From positions 1-64,000 of the forward strand of contig NZ_VICC01000003.1 of the NCBI RefSeq assembly GCF_006546825.1: 64,000 nucleotides of DNA. Direction: 5' to 3'. A program made the translations under genes and the position numbers. This stretch comes from Actinomyces oris. Lineage in GTDB: Bacteria > Actinomycetota > Actinomycetes > Actinomycetales > Actinomycetaceae. Under the pieces are notes generated by a model that ran no database searches, was not told the origin of the DNA, and saw nothing but the letters and a program-made list of their open reading frames with translations. This document shows positions 29,314-36,887 of the stretch, piece after piece. Positions within the stretch are counted from its first letter, which is position 1. Every line of letters starts with the position of its first letter.

Positions 29314-31218
29314 CTACTCGACGGTGACGGACTTGGCCAGGTTGCGCGGCTGGTCGATATCCAGCCCCTTGGCCCCGGCCAGCGCAGCAGCGAAGATCTG
29401 CAGCGGCACCACGGTCAGCAGCGGCCACAGGATCGTGGGAGTGACGGGCATCCGGATGATGTGGTCGGCGAAGGGCTCGACGTCGGTATCCCCCTCCTCC
29501 GCGATGACAATGGTGCGCGCGCCGCGGGCCCGGATCTCCTGGATGTTGGAGATGACCTTGTCGTGCAGGACAGGGCGGCGCGGGGTGGGCACGATGACGA
29601 AGACCGGAAGGCCCTCCTCGATGAGCGCGATCGGGCCGTGCTTGAGCTCACCGGCGGCGAAGCCCTCCGCGTGGACGTAGGCGAGCTCCTTGAGCTTGAG
29701 CGCCCCTTCCAGCGCCACCGGGAAGCCGACGTGGCGGCCCAGGAACAGGAAGGAGGACTTGTCCGCCAGCTCGGAGCCCAGCTCACGCACGCGGGCCTCC
29801 TCGTGGTCCAGGACGTGCTGGATGCGGTCCGGCATGGCGGCGAGGTTGTCCAGGTACTCGGCGACCTCGTCGGGCCACTTGTTGCCGCGCAGCTGGGCCA
29901 GGTAGAGCCCCAGCAGGTAGCAGGCGGTGATCTGGGCGAGGAAGGCCTTGGTGGAGGCCACGGCGACCTCCGGGCCGGCGTGGGTGTAGAGGACGGCGTC
30001 GGCCTCGCGGGCGATGGTCGAGCCGTAGGTGTTGACGATGGCCAGGACCTTGCTGCCCTGCTCGCGGGCGTGACGCACGGCCTGGATGGTGTCCATGGTC
30101 TCGCCGGACTGGGAGATGGCCACGGTCAGGGTCTTCTCGCTGACGACCGGGTCGCGGTAGCGGAACTCGTGGGCGAGCTCGACCTCCACGGGGATACGGC
30201 ACCAGTGCTCGATGGCGTACTTGGCGACGTGCCCGGCGTAGGCGGCGGTGCCGCAGGCGATGACGATGATCTTGTCGACGCTGCGCAGAACGGCGGGGTC
30301 AATGCGCATCTCGTCGAGCTGGAGCTCACCGCGCTCGTCGACGCGGCCGCGCAGGGTGTCGGCCACGGCGGTGGGCTGCTCGTGGATCTCCTTGTCCATG
30401 AAGGTGTCGTAGCCGCCCTTGACGGCGGCGGAGGCGTCCCAGGAGACCTCCCAGGCCTTGGGCTCGACGGCGTTACCGTCCTTGTCCCAGACGTGGACGG
30501 CGTCGGCGGTCAGCAGGAGGACCTGGTCGTCGTCGACCTCGGCGGCCTTCTTGGTGAAGGCGACGAAGGCGGCGACGTCGCTGCCCAGGAAGTTCTCGCC
30601 CTCGCCCAGGCCGATGACCAGGGGACTGGAGCGGCGGGCGGCGACGATCGCCGCGGGGGCCAGGTCGGTGACGGCCAGCAGCGCGAAGGCGCCCTCGAGG
30701 CGGGCGGTGACGGCCTGCATCGAGGCGACCAGGAGGTCGGCGACCCGGGTCGGGTCGGAGGCGGCGGACGGGTCCTGGCGCAGACGGGAGGTGAAGTCGA
30801 TGTCCAGGACGTGGGCGACGACCTCGGTGTCGGTGTCGGAGACGAGCTCACGCCCAGCGGCCTCGACCTCCTCGCGCAGCGGACGGAAGTTCTCGATGAT
30901 GCCGTTGTGGACCACGGCGAGGTGGCCGGCGCGGTGGGGGTGGGCGTTGGCCGTCGTCGGGCCGCCGTGGGTGGCCCAGCGGGTGTGTCCGATGCCTGCG
31001 GTGGCGGGAGCCGGCGGGGTGGCCTCAAGGATGGCGCGCAGCCCGGAGAGCTTGCCCGCCTCCTTGATGACATCCAGGCCGGAGGGCCCTACCAGCGCGA
31101 CGCCCGCAGAGTCGTAGCCGCGGTACTCCAGACGGCCGAGGCCATCCATGAGAACGGTCAGGGAACGGGAGGAACCAGTTTCACTCAGAGGGCCGACGTG
31201 GCCGACAATTCCACACAT
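29314..31218 (-). CDS. glmS: Glutamine-fructose-6-phosphate aminotransferase (isomerizing)
   Basis: GlmS makes glucosamine-6-phosphate from fructose-6-phosphate and glutamine, the entry to UDP-GlcNAc. The 634-residue protein starts MCGIVGHVG, with Cys2 as the glutaminase nucleophile. LEYRGYDSAGVAL, HTRWATHG and HNGIIENF of the N-terminal domain follow. The C-terminal SIS domains contain IIACGTAAYAGH, ISQSGETMDT and VASTKAFLAQ. It ends LAKSVTVE, the normal C-terminus. No glmS ribozyme is evident upstream; the 5' gap instead has three 11-bp repeats. It is about 25 residues longer than E. coli GlmS. Confidence 0.96.
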   Translation of the reverse strand: MCGIVGHVGPLSETGSSRSLTVLMDGLGRLEYRGYDSAGVALVGPSGLDVIKEAGKLSGLRAILEATPPAPATAGIGHTRWATHGGPTTANAHPHRAGHLAVVHNGIIENFRPLREEVEAAGRELVSDTDTEVVAHVLDIDFTSRLRQDPSAASDPTRVADLLVASMQAVTARLEGAFALLAVTDLAPAAIVAARRSSPLVIGLGEGENFLGSDVAAFVAFTKKAAEVDDDQVLLLTADAVHVWDKDGNAVEPKAWEVSWDASAAVKGGYDTFMDKEIHEQPTAVADTLRGRVDERGELQLDEMRIDPAVLRSVDKIIVIACGTAAYAGHVAKYAIEHWCRIPVEVELAHEFRYRDPVVSEKTLTVAISQSGETMDTIQAVRHAREQGSKVLAIVNTYGSTIAREADAVLYTHAGPEVAVASTKAFLAQITACYLLGLYLAQLRGNKWPDEVAEYLDNLAAMPDRIQHVLDHEEARVRELGSELADKSSFLFLGRHVGFPVALEGALKLKELAYVHAEGFAAGELKHGPIALIEEGLPVFVIVPTPRRPVLHDKVISNIQEIRARGARTIVIAEEGDTDVEPFADHIIRMPVTPTILWPLLTVVPLQIFAAALAGAKGLDIDQPRNLAKSVTVE

Positions 31219-31274
31219 GCTCCGATCGAATCATGCCGGCGCGGCGTTGACAACGAGCGCAGGCACACGTCGAT

Positions 31275-31307
31275 GTGATCTCGGCGTGATCTCTGCGTGA
31301 TCCCGTT
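31275..31307. repeat. Three 11-bp direct repeats (GTGATCYCNGY) in the glmS-coaA divergent promoter
   Basis: GTGATC begins at 31275, 31286 and 31297, exactly 11 bp apart, giving GTGATCTCGGC, GTGATCTCTGC and GTGATCCCGTT. Direct repeats in helical phase suggest a multimeric regulator site. They lie 57 nt upstream of glmS and about 84 nt upstream of coaA. Confidence 0.6.
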
Positions 31308-31390
31308 CCCCGCCAGCACCCCACAGGCGCCCCGACGGGCCCCATTCGTTCCTCGGGGATTGTCCGCCGGGCGTCTTCATTTGCGACACT

Positions 31391-32374
31391 GTGTCGGTGA
31401 CATCCGAGCTGAGCGACCCGAGTGACCTGGGTATTCCGGGCGCCTCGCCCTACATCGAGCTGGACCGGGACCAGTGGTCCGCCCTGGCGTCCTCGGCGCC
31501 GCTGCCGCTGACCCAGGCCGATGTGGAGAAGCTGCGGGGACTGGGAGACCCCATCGACCTGGCGGAGGTCGACGCCGTCTACCGGCCCCTGACTGCCCTG
31601 CTGGAGGACTACATCGCCACCTCGCGCGAGCGGGCGCACCGCACCGGCGCCTTCCTGGGGGTGAGCGAGCCGCCCACGCCCTTCATCGTCGCGGTGGCCG
31701 GGTCGGTCGCCGTGGGCAAGTCGACGACGGCGCGTCTCATCGCCCACTTGCTCGGCCGTTTCCCGGACACGCCCCGGGTGGATCTGGTGACCACCGACGG
31801 TTTCCTGCTGCCCAACCGGGTCCTTGAGGAGCGCGGGCTCATGGCCCGCAAGGGATTCCCCGAGTCCTACGACCGTCGCGCCCTGCTGGAGTTCGTCGCG
31901 GCGGTGAAGTCCGGTAGCGAGCGCGTCCAGGCGCCCGTCTACTCCCACACGGTCTACGACATCATCCCGGACCGGCACGTGACGGTGGAGCGCCCCGACA
32001 TTCTCGTGCTGGAGGGACTCAACGTGCTCCAGCCCGCCCCGCGGGGATCGCGGCCGGGGGCCTCGGCGCTGGCGGTGAGCGACTTCATCGACTTCTCGAT
32101 CTACGTCGACGCCGACCCCGACGACATCCGCCGCTGGTATCTGGACCGGTTTCTCACCCTCAAGCACACGGCCTTCACCCAGCCGGGCTCCTACTTCCGG
32201 CGCTTCGCCGAGATCCCTGACGACGTGGCCCTGGCTGGAGCGAACGAGATCTGGGAGAGTGTCAACCTGGTCAACCTGCGCGAGAACATCGCCCCCACCC
32301 GAGGGCGGGCCACCCTGGTCCTGACCAAGGACGCCGAGCACCGCATGAGCCGGGTCCTGCTGCGCAAGTCCTGA
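31391..32374 (+). CDS. coaA: Pantothenate kinase, type I
   Basis: CoaA phosphorylates pantothenate, the first step of CoA synthesis. The 327-residue P-loop kinase has PFIVAVAGSVAVGKSTTARL (about residues 97-116), VDLVTTDGFLLPN, GFPESYDRRALLEF, YSHTVYDIIPD and LEGLNVLQPAP. The C-terminal NLRENIAPTRGRATLVLTK is standard for type I. The start is GTG 31391, or GTG 31397 two codons later. Its last 72 bp, including the stop codon, recur perfectly 2.28 kb downstream at the far edge of an inserted low-GC segment, so the 3' end of coaA looks like an integration site. The gene itself is intact. Confidence 0.94.
   Translation: MSVTSELSDPSDLGIPGASPYIELDRDQWSALASSAPLPLTQADVEKLRGLGDPIDLAEVDAVYRPLTALLEDYIATSRERAHRTGAFLGVSEPPTPFIVAVAGSVAVGKSTTARLIAHLLGRFPDTPRVDLVTTDGFLLPNRVLEERGLMARKGFPESYDRRALLEFVAAVKSGSERVQAPVYSHTVYDIIPDRHVTVERPDILVLEGLNVLQPAPRGSRPGASALAVSDFIDFSIYVDADPDDIRRWYLDRFLTLKHTAFTQPGSYFRRFAEIPDDVALAGANEIWESVNLVNLRENIAPTRGRATLVLTKDAEHRMSRVLLRKS
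32303..32374 (+). repeat. 72-bp direct repeat, left copy (3' end of coaA; attL-like)
   Basis: These last 72 bases of coaA, ending at its TGA, are identical to 34587-34658. Sequence on either side of the two copies is unrelated. Such gene-end duplications are typical of integration into the 3' end of a gene. Confidence 0.92.
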
Positions 32375-32483
32375 TTCCTCCTCGCGCTGAGACTCCAGCG
32401 GGGGCGAGCCGCCTGGGGGTGGGAGTCGTCCGCCGGCTCCTTGGAGGGGCGGGCCGCCCGCTGTCGCCGTGCAGGCCTTGGGC

Positions 32484-32561
32484 GCGCACTGCACGAGGGT
32501 CGGGTGCTACTGCGGGAGGGTTGGGTGTACTCCGGGTAGGTAGGACCTTCGTGCAGTGCGC
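32484..32561. repeat. Long-armed hairpin with internal direct repeats downstream of coaA
   Basis: 18-nt arms (32484-32501 with 32544-32561), one mismatch. The 42-nt loop contains two diverged copies of a roughly 21-nt unit (GGGTCGGGTGCTAC... and GGGTTGGGTGTACT...), with part of a third. It may terminate coaA. Its architecture resembles the hairpins at 18032-18102 and 52752-52852. Confidence 0.6.
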
Positions 32562-32907
32562 ACAACCCCTGGCCAGTAGATCCCCACCCTCGTGGAGTAG
32601 ACCGCACCAGAAGAGGGACATGCCCGAACCGGCATCAAGCGTGCACCGTCAGCAACCCGAAGAGGGGCCAAGGATGTCCACATCGGTGACAAAAGGCCCA
32701 GACCGTTCTCGTGGTGACGAAACAAAACCGCATGATTTCAAGGTTATCGTTCACGCGACCTGGAGTTCGAACATCCCTTTGTCACCGATATGGACACCAA
32801 CAGGCCGATTCCCCGAAGAGTCCAGTGCAGCACCCAGCGTTAACACCGCGGTGTCGGCACCGATTTTAATTTTCAGAAAACACTCCTATCCCACTCCTGC
32901 AACAAGG

Positions 32908-34020
32908 TTAACGAAGATCATCGACGGCCTTGATAAAAACCTCAGGTTGTTCAGAATGAATATCATGACCGCTTTTAACGTTGTCGACTAGAGTGCCACG
33001 AGAGAGAAGCGAGTGGACACGCGACGCATCACGATCATCCATAGCACCGAGCAGCACCCCACGACCATCATAGTAGCCCCGCATATTTGATGGATGAGCA
33101 GCATGTAAAATAATTGACGGACAGCGAACAGCCTTCAGTGTTTCCGCCTGATTAAAACCAGCAAACCACGAGAAATCATAGAAGGTCTCACCAAATCGTA
33201 AATCATAAGCGCCCGTACCATCCTGCAAGTTAGCCGTCAAGTCGAAGAACTCATTGACATGCAGCTCAGGAGGGTAGTACCAAAGGCGCGGTATTTCGCC
33301 GGGATGGCGCCTCATGTAATCGAGGGCAGGACGCTTAACAAACACATCAAAGTTCTTTTGCCCAAGAACTTGCGCAAGATAGGTGTGCTCAAGCGAGTAG
33401 CGGGTGAAATTTCGTTCACCGCTTCGCAAAAAATGATGCATATCGCGAAACCCGAGCCAGGCAAATGTCTTCTCGGCCCTTCCAGGTTCAGTCGCAAAGA
33501 ATGGCGCATCCTCAATCAATAAACCAGTGACAAGCTGCGGAGCCCTGGCGGCAACGATAGTCGCCAACAGACCTCCCGAAGAGTGACCGGAGATCAAGAC
33601 TGGAGACTTGATAACGTGCTGGATAAACCACACGAAATCAATCGCATTCTTGATCGCCGTATAATCTGCCGGATTTTTACTCGATCCACCATGGCCATAA
33701 CAGTCGACCGCAAACACGTGATAGCGTTGAGATAGTTCTCCGAGCACCGCACTATAGTCCCTCCACGTTGTTTGTTGACCGTGGACCAACATGAGCGGCG
33801 AACCATTGGCCGGCCCCTCACCATAGTGAATGACTGAACCGCTCGGCAGCGTTACCTGCCTTTCGACAAAACCAGCACGACGAACAACCGCCTCCGCAGC
33901 CCGATCATACGTCATATTTCGATGAGCATAATAAGTCACACCCCCTCCGAGCAGGCCAAGCACGGAGCACATTATTATCAGCACACGCACCCTCTTTCGC
34001 TTAGTTTTCAGTATTGTCAT
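32908..34020 (-). CDS. Membrane-anchored alpha/beta hydrolase
   Basis: In this 370-residue protein the N-terminus is basic (KTKRKRVRV) and followed by one hydrophobic helix (LIIMCSVLGLLGGGVTYYA, about residues 12-30), so the catalytic domain is predicted to be outside the cell. The alpha/beta-hydrolase core has MLVHGQQTTWRDY (oxyanion region), VDCYGHGGSSKNP, the nucleophile elbow ISGHSSGGLLATIV (Ser about residue 145), and a C-terminal His in VKSGHDIHSEQPE. The ATG at 34020 overlaps the end of the upstream regulator gene by 20 bp, so the two are co-expressed. Codon use is AT-rich, unlike neighbours, indicating transfer. Substrate unknown (ester, lactone or peptide). Confidence 0.82.
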   Translation of the reverse strand: MTILKTKRKRVRVLIIMCSVLGLLGGGVTYYAHRNMTYDRAAEAVVRRAGFVERQVTLPSGSVIHYGEGPANGSPLMLVHGQQTTWRDYSAVLGELSQRYHVFAVDCYGHGGSSKNPADYTAIKNAIDFVWFIQHVIKSPVLISGHSSGGLLATIVAARAPQLVTGLLIEDAPFFATEPGRAEKTFAWLGFRDMHHFLRSGERNFTRYSLEHTYLAQVLGQKNFDVFVKRPALDYMRRHPGEIPRLWYYPPELHVNEFFDLTANLQDGTGAYDLRFGETFYDFSWFAGFNQAETLKAVRCPSIILHAAHPSNMRGYYDGRGVLLGAMDDRDASRVHSLLSRGTLVDNVKSGHDIHSEQPEVFIKAVDDLR

Positions 34021-34441
34021 GTGCCACACGATGATCTCCCTCCACATGACGAGCAGCCTGCACAAAGAACTGCGTATCCATCAAGGCGAGCCCCCGGTCG
34101 ACATCGCCAATCAGTAGGAGTTCATCACCAGCCTTAATATTGAAAACCTTTCTGGCACGGACCGGAAGCGTAAGTCTTCCATCCTGATCGATCACAACGG
34201 TGCCAAATATGTATTTGCCGGGGCGATCGAGCATGGCAACAAATGAAGTGTCACCGTTGACAAGATCGTCGATCGCAACATCGAACACCTGCGCTAACCG
34301 AACACATGAGGAAATGTCGGGATTACCACCCGGAGCCTCCCACTTGGCAATGGTCTGTCGAGAGACACCAACTTTGTTTGCCAACGCTTCCTGAGTCCAG
34401 CGATGCTTTTTACGCAAGGTGGCGATGTTGCTACTAATCAT
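34001..34441 (-). CDS. XRE-type helix-turn-helix / AbrB-like (SpoVT) two-domain regulator
   Basis: In this 146-residue protein the N-terminal XRE domain reads IATLRKKHRWTQEALANKVG, VSRQTIAKWEAPGGNPDIS and CVRLAQVFDVAIDDLV (residues about 5-65). A swapped-hairpin AbrB-like domain follows: GTVVIDQDGRLTLPVRARKV, then FNIKAGDELLLIGDVDRGLALM (about 80-125). Such fusions regulate an adjacent gene or themselves. The ATG at 34441 opens the XRE domain directly; a longer reading to 34555 is hydrophobic and not family-like. Its 3' end overlaps the hydrolase start by 20 bp. The AT-rich composition marks it as part of the island. Confidence 0.85.
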   Translation of the reverse strand: MISSNIATLRKKHRWTQEALANKVGVSRQTIAKWEAPGGNPDISSCVRLAQVFDVAIDDLVNGDTSFVAMLDRPGKYIFGTVVIDQDGRLTLPVRARKVFNIKAGDELLLIGDVDRGLALMDTQFFVQAARHVEGDHRVAHDNTEN

Positions 34442-34586
34442 AAACAAATAATAAAACAGCACACTGTGGTCGTCAATCAAACAATACAGACACAATGAGG
34501 TTTGCATGTTAAAAATAGTGGCATCCGCACCTGTTTGAATCACACCAGAACCCACTCTTCACCAGTCTGATCTGACGACCTTCCTG

Positions 34587-34658
34587 GGGCGGGCCACCCT
34601 GGTCCTGACCAAGGACGCCGAGCACCGCATGAGCCGGGTCCTGCTGCGCAAGTCCTGA
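34587..34658 (+). repeat. 72-bp direct repeat, right copy (duplicated coaA tail; attR-like)
   Basis: Identical to the last 72 bases of coaA including the stop codon, but without the rest of the gene. It encodes only RATLVLTKDAEHRMS and the following tail in a dead frame. It marks the right boundary of the low-GC island, where GC content returns to the chromosomal level. Confidence 0.92.
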
Positions 34659-34669
34659 GCGCCCGTCCC

Positions 34670-34714
34670 TGAAGCCACCGTGAAGGCGGTCTGAAACCGG
34701 AGGGCAGCAGACTC
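34670..34714 (+). promoter_or_regulatory. Candidate SARP-dependent promoter of the ketopantoate-reductase-like gene
   Basis: Three direct repeats TGAAGCCA, TGAAGGCG and TGAAACCG start at 34670, 34681 and 34692, exactly 11 bp apart. A possible -10 hexamer CAGACT lies at 34708-34713, 8 nt after the last 8-nt repeat and at -13 to -8 from the ATG at 34721. The drrA promoter has the same geometry. SARP activators are known to bind 11-bp-spaced direct repeats about 8 bp upstream of the -10. Confidence 0.6.
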
Positions 34715-34720
34715 AAGGTC

Positions 34721-35758
34721 ATGACAGCACAGGAGACATGCACGGCTCCGATGAGCATCCTCGTCGTCGGCCTCGGAGTCATCGGGACAACCTACGGATA
34801 CCTTTTTCAGAAGGCCGGTCACCACGTCGAGCACCTGGTGCGACAAAGCAGTACGAGGGCCTCAGTCAGCTCGCTCGAGGTCGAGATCCTCGATGGCAGG
34901 CGTGACCCGAAAGGCTCGCTGTCCCAGGACCAGTACACCGTTCACCACCGGGGACACACGAGCTACGACCTCATCGTGGTCTCGGTGCCGCAGGGCAGGA
35001 TCGCCGAGGCAATGGCCGCCCTCCGTACGGGTGGGATCGAGGGACCTGTGCTTCTGTTCTGCGGGTTCTGGGGAGAACGCAAGGAGCTCGACCGTTTGAT
35101 GGCCGGCCGCGATGTCCTCCTGGGGTACCCGGTGGCGGGCGGGAGCATCACGGGAGAACGGCTCACCTGCTGCGTCTTCGACCACGTCATGCTGGAGCGG
35201 CACGACAAAGCCCGTTTCCCGGGCTACGAGGGGGTGGAGGCGCTGTTCGGCTCCTGCGGCATCAGCCTCGAGCACCCCCATGACATGCTCGAGTGGATCT
35301 GGCTGCATATGGCGATCAACGCCGGTGTCGGTGCCGTGGCAGCAATGTACGGCGACGTCGAGGACACGACGCGCGCCGCCGAGCAGCTCATGGGCTCTAC
35401 CAGGATGCTCGCCCGGGTGGTCAAGGCGATCCGGGAAGCATCAAGGATCGTGGCCTCGCGCGGCGTTGATCTGAGGCGCTATCGCAGCGAGATGCTCGTC
35501 TATCGGCTGCCGACCGCCGTGTCCGCACCCCTCATGAAGCGGATGTTCGCCAGGAATCTCCTCACCCGACGGATCATGACACTGCATGGCAACACCGCTG
35601 ACCTGTTGTTCGTGTGCCGGACCGTCTACGAGCAGGGCCGGGCCAACGGAGTCTCTGCGCCCATCTTCTACAGAAGCTACGAGGCGGCCCAAGACAAGGC
35701 CACCCGTCACGATCAGCACCTACCTGGCATGGTCCGTGAACGGAACGAAACGGCGTGA
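34721..35758 (+). CDS. Ketopantoate reductase (ApbA/PanE)-like oxidoreductase
   Basis: The 345-residue protein has an N-terminal Rossmann fold: SILVVGLGVIGTTYGYLFQ, with LIVVSVPQGRIAEAM further along and GPVLLFCGFWGERKEL in place of the usual NG motif. A helical C-terminal domain containing WIWLHMAINAGVGAVAAMYG follows, as in ApbA/PanE proteins. True PanE makes pantoate with NADPH, upstream of coaA in the CoA pathway. This protein is longer and diverged, so the substrate may differ. ATG 34721 fits the predicted leaderless promoter; an inner ATG at 34751 starts directly at the dinucleotide fold. It lies just outside the island and is followed 58 bp later by drrA with the same promoter architecture. 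Confidence 0.78.
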   Translation: MTAQETCTAPMSILVVGLGVIGTTYGYLFQKAGHHVEHLVRQSSTRASVSSLEVEILDGRRDPKGSLSQDQYTVHHRGHTSYDLIVVSVPQGRIAEAMAALRTGGIEGPVLLFCGFWGERKELDRLMAGRDVLLGYPVAGGSITGERLTCCVFDHVMLERHDKARFPGYEGVEALFGSCGISLEHPHDMLEWIWLHMAINAGVGAVAAMYGDVEDTTRAAEQLMGSTRMLARVVKAIREASRIVASRGVDLRRYRSEMLVYRLPTAVSAPLMKRMFARNLLTRRIMTLHGNTADLLFVCRTVYEQGRANGVSAPIFYRSYEAAQDKATRHDQHLPGMVRERNETA

Positions 35759-35809
35759 AACCGAGTGGCGTCGCAGTGAAGCCGCGGTGAAACCGCTGGG
35801 GTCCAGCCT
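35756..35809 (+). promoter_or_regulatory. Candidate SARP-dependent promoter of drrA
   Basis: TGAAACCG, TGAAGCCG and TGAAACCG start at 35756, 35777 and 35788 (spacings 21 and 11), with weaker upstream copies at 35737 and 35746. CAGCCT at 35804-35809 lies at -13 to -8 from the drrA ATG, 8 nt after the last repeat. Last repeat to ATG is 29 nt, exactly as for the upstream gene. The first copy overlaps that gene's stop codon. Confidence 0.6.
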
Positions 35810-35816
35810 TGGCGGC

Positions 35817-36887
35817 ATGGCAACACGAACAGCAAACGAATCGCTCTCACCGGGCGAGACACCGGCCATCAGGACCGATGGCCTGACCCGCACCTTCGGC
35901 TCCTTCACCGCCGTCGACCGCCTGGACCTGGAGATCCCCACCGGCATCGTCTACGGCCTGCTCGGCCCCAACGGTGCCGGCAAGTCGACGGCGCTGCGCA
36001 TGATGACCACCCTGCTGGCCCCCACCCGGGGCCGGGCGATGGTCCTGGGGCACGACGTCGTCCGCGAGCGCCACGCGGTGCGCGGCCTCATCGGGGTGAC
36101 GGGACAGTACGCCAGCGTCGATGAGACGCTCACCGGCTCGGAGAACCTGCGCCTCTTCGGGCGCCTGCTGGGCCTTGGCCGGCGTCGGGCGCGGGAGCGG
36201 GCCGAGGAGCTGCTGGCCGCCTTCAGCCTGACCGAGGCAGGCGGCAAGCGGGTGAGCGGATACTCCGGTGGGATGCGGCGGCGACTGGACCTGGCGGTCT
36301 CACTCATCTCCCGTCCCCCGCTCATCTTCCTCGACGAGCCCACCACTGGTCTGGACCCGCGTACGCGTGAGCAGATGTGGGACGTCATCCGTTCCCTGGT
36401 GGAGGGCGGCTCGACGATCCTGCTGACCACTCAGTACCTGGAGGAGGCCGACCGCCTGGCTCACCGGGTCGGCATCATCGATGCCGGACGGCTCATCGCC
36501 GAGGGCACCCCCGATGAGCTCAAGGACCGGGTGGGCAGCAGCTCTCTGGTGCTGACGCCGGCGACCCCCGAGGACCAGGCCGCTACCGCTGCCGTCATCG
36601 AGCGGGTGACCGGTCACGCCCCGGCGACCGTCGACCAGGGCACCCACCTGCAGGCGCCGCTGAGCGAGGCGTCGGTGGCCACCGAGGTGCTCGTGGCCCT
36701 GCGCGACGCCGGATTGTCGCCCAGAACCGTCTCGGTGGACCGCCCCAGCATGGACTCGGTCTTCATGGCCTTGACCGGGCAACCCACGAAGCACGATGAC
36801 GCGGCCTCACCCGATGCCGCCGCACCGTCAGCGCCATCACCCGCTTCCTCGTCCTCCCGTCCCGCAGACTCTCAGGAGCAGTCATGA
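35817..36887 (+). CDS. DrrA-type ABC transporter ATP-binding protein
   Basis: The 356-residue protein has Walker [18 protein letters not shown] (about residues 43-59), Q-loop region [18 protein letters not shown], signature [18 protein letters not shown], Walker [21 protein letters not shown] and H-loop [19 protein letters not shown]. The C-terminal extension [14 protein letters not shown] is characteristic of the daunorubicin-resistance (DrrA) subfamily. It powers export through the permease encoded next, with which it overlaps by ATGA. The ATG at 35817 is chosen over longer readings because the domain begins shortly after. The substrate is unknown; the proteins closest in type export drugs or antibiotics. 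Confidence 0.92.
   Translation: MATRTANESLSPGETPAIRTDGLTRTFGSFTAVDRLDLEIPTGIVYGLLGPNGAGKSTALRMMTTLLAPTRGRAMVLGHDVVRERHAVRGLIGVTGQYASVDETLTGSENLRLFGRLLGLGRRRARERAEELLAAFSLTEAGGKRVSGYSGGMRRRLDLAVSLISRPPLIFLDEPTTGLDPRTREQMWDVIRSLVEGGSTILLTTQYLEEADRLAHRVGIIDAGRLIAEGTPDELKDRVGSSSLVLTPATPEDQAATAAVIERVTGHAPATVDQGTHLQAPLSEASVATEVLVALRDAGLSPRTVSVDRPSMDSVFMALTGQPTKHDDAASPDAAAPSAPSPASSSSRPADSQEQS

Larger units (their letters stand above)
32375..34658. mobile_element. Small low-GC island inserted at the coaA 3' end
   Basis: A 2.28-kb segment lies between perfect 72-bp repeats of the coaA tail. Its central part (about 32640-34560) is clearly AT-richer than the flanks and uses AT-rich codons. It encodes an XRE-AbrB regulator and a membrane-anchored alpha/beta hydrolase, both on the minus strand. 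No integrase, transposase or tRNA gene is present, so mobility would depend on factors supplied elsewhere or has been lost. The first 200 bp (32375-32590) are GC-rich and hold a large hairpin; about 32600-32900 has no convincing gene. Confidence 0.7.

Noticed and set aside
31219-31390. A glmS ribozyme/riboswitch in front of glmS
   Set aside because: The 5' gap is too short and shows no recognisable glmS ribozyme core; that ribozyme is mostly confined to Firmicutes and relatives.
32419-32991. A 190-residue plus-strand frame at the left edge of the coaA island
   Set aside because: No family resemblance, no good start site, and it runs across the GC/AT composition boundary and the large hairpin.
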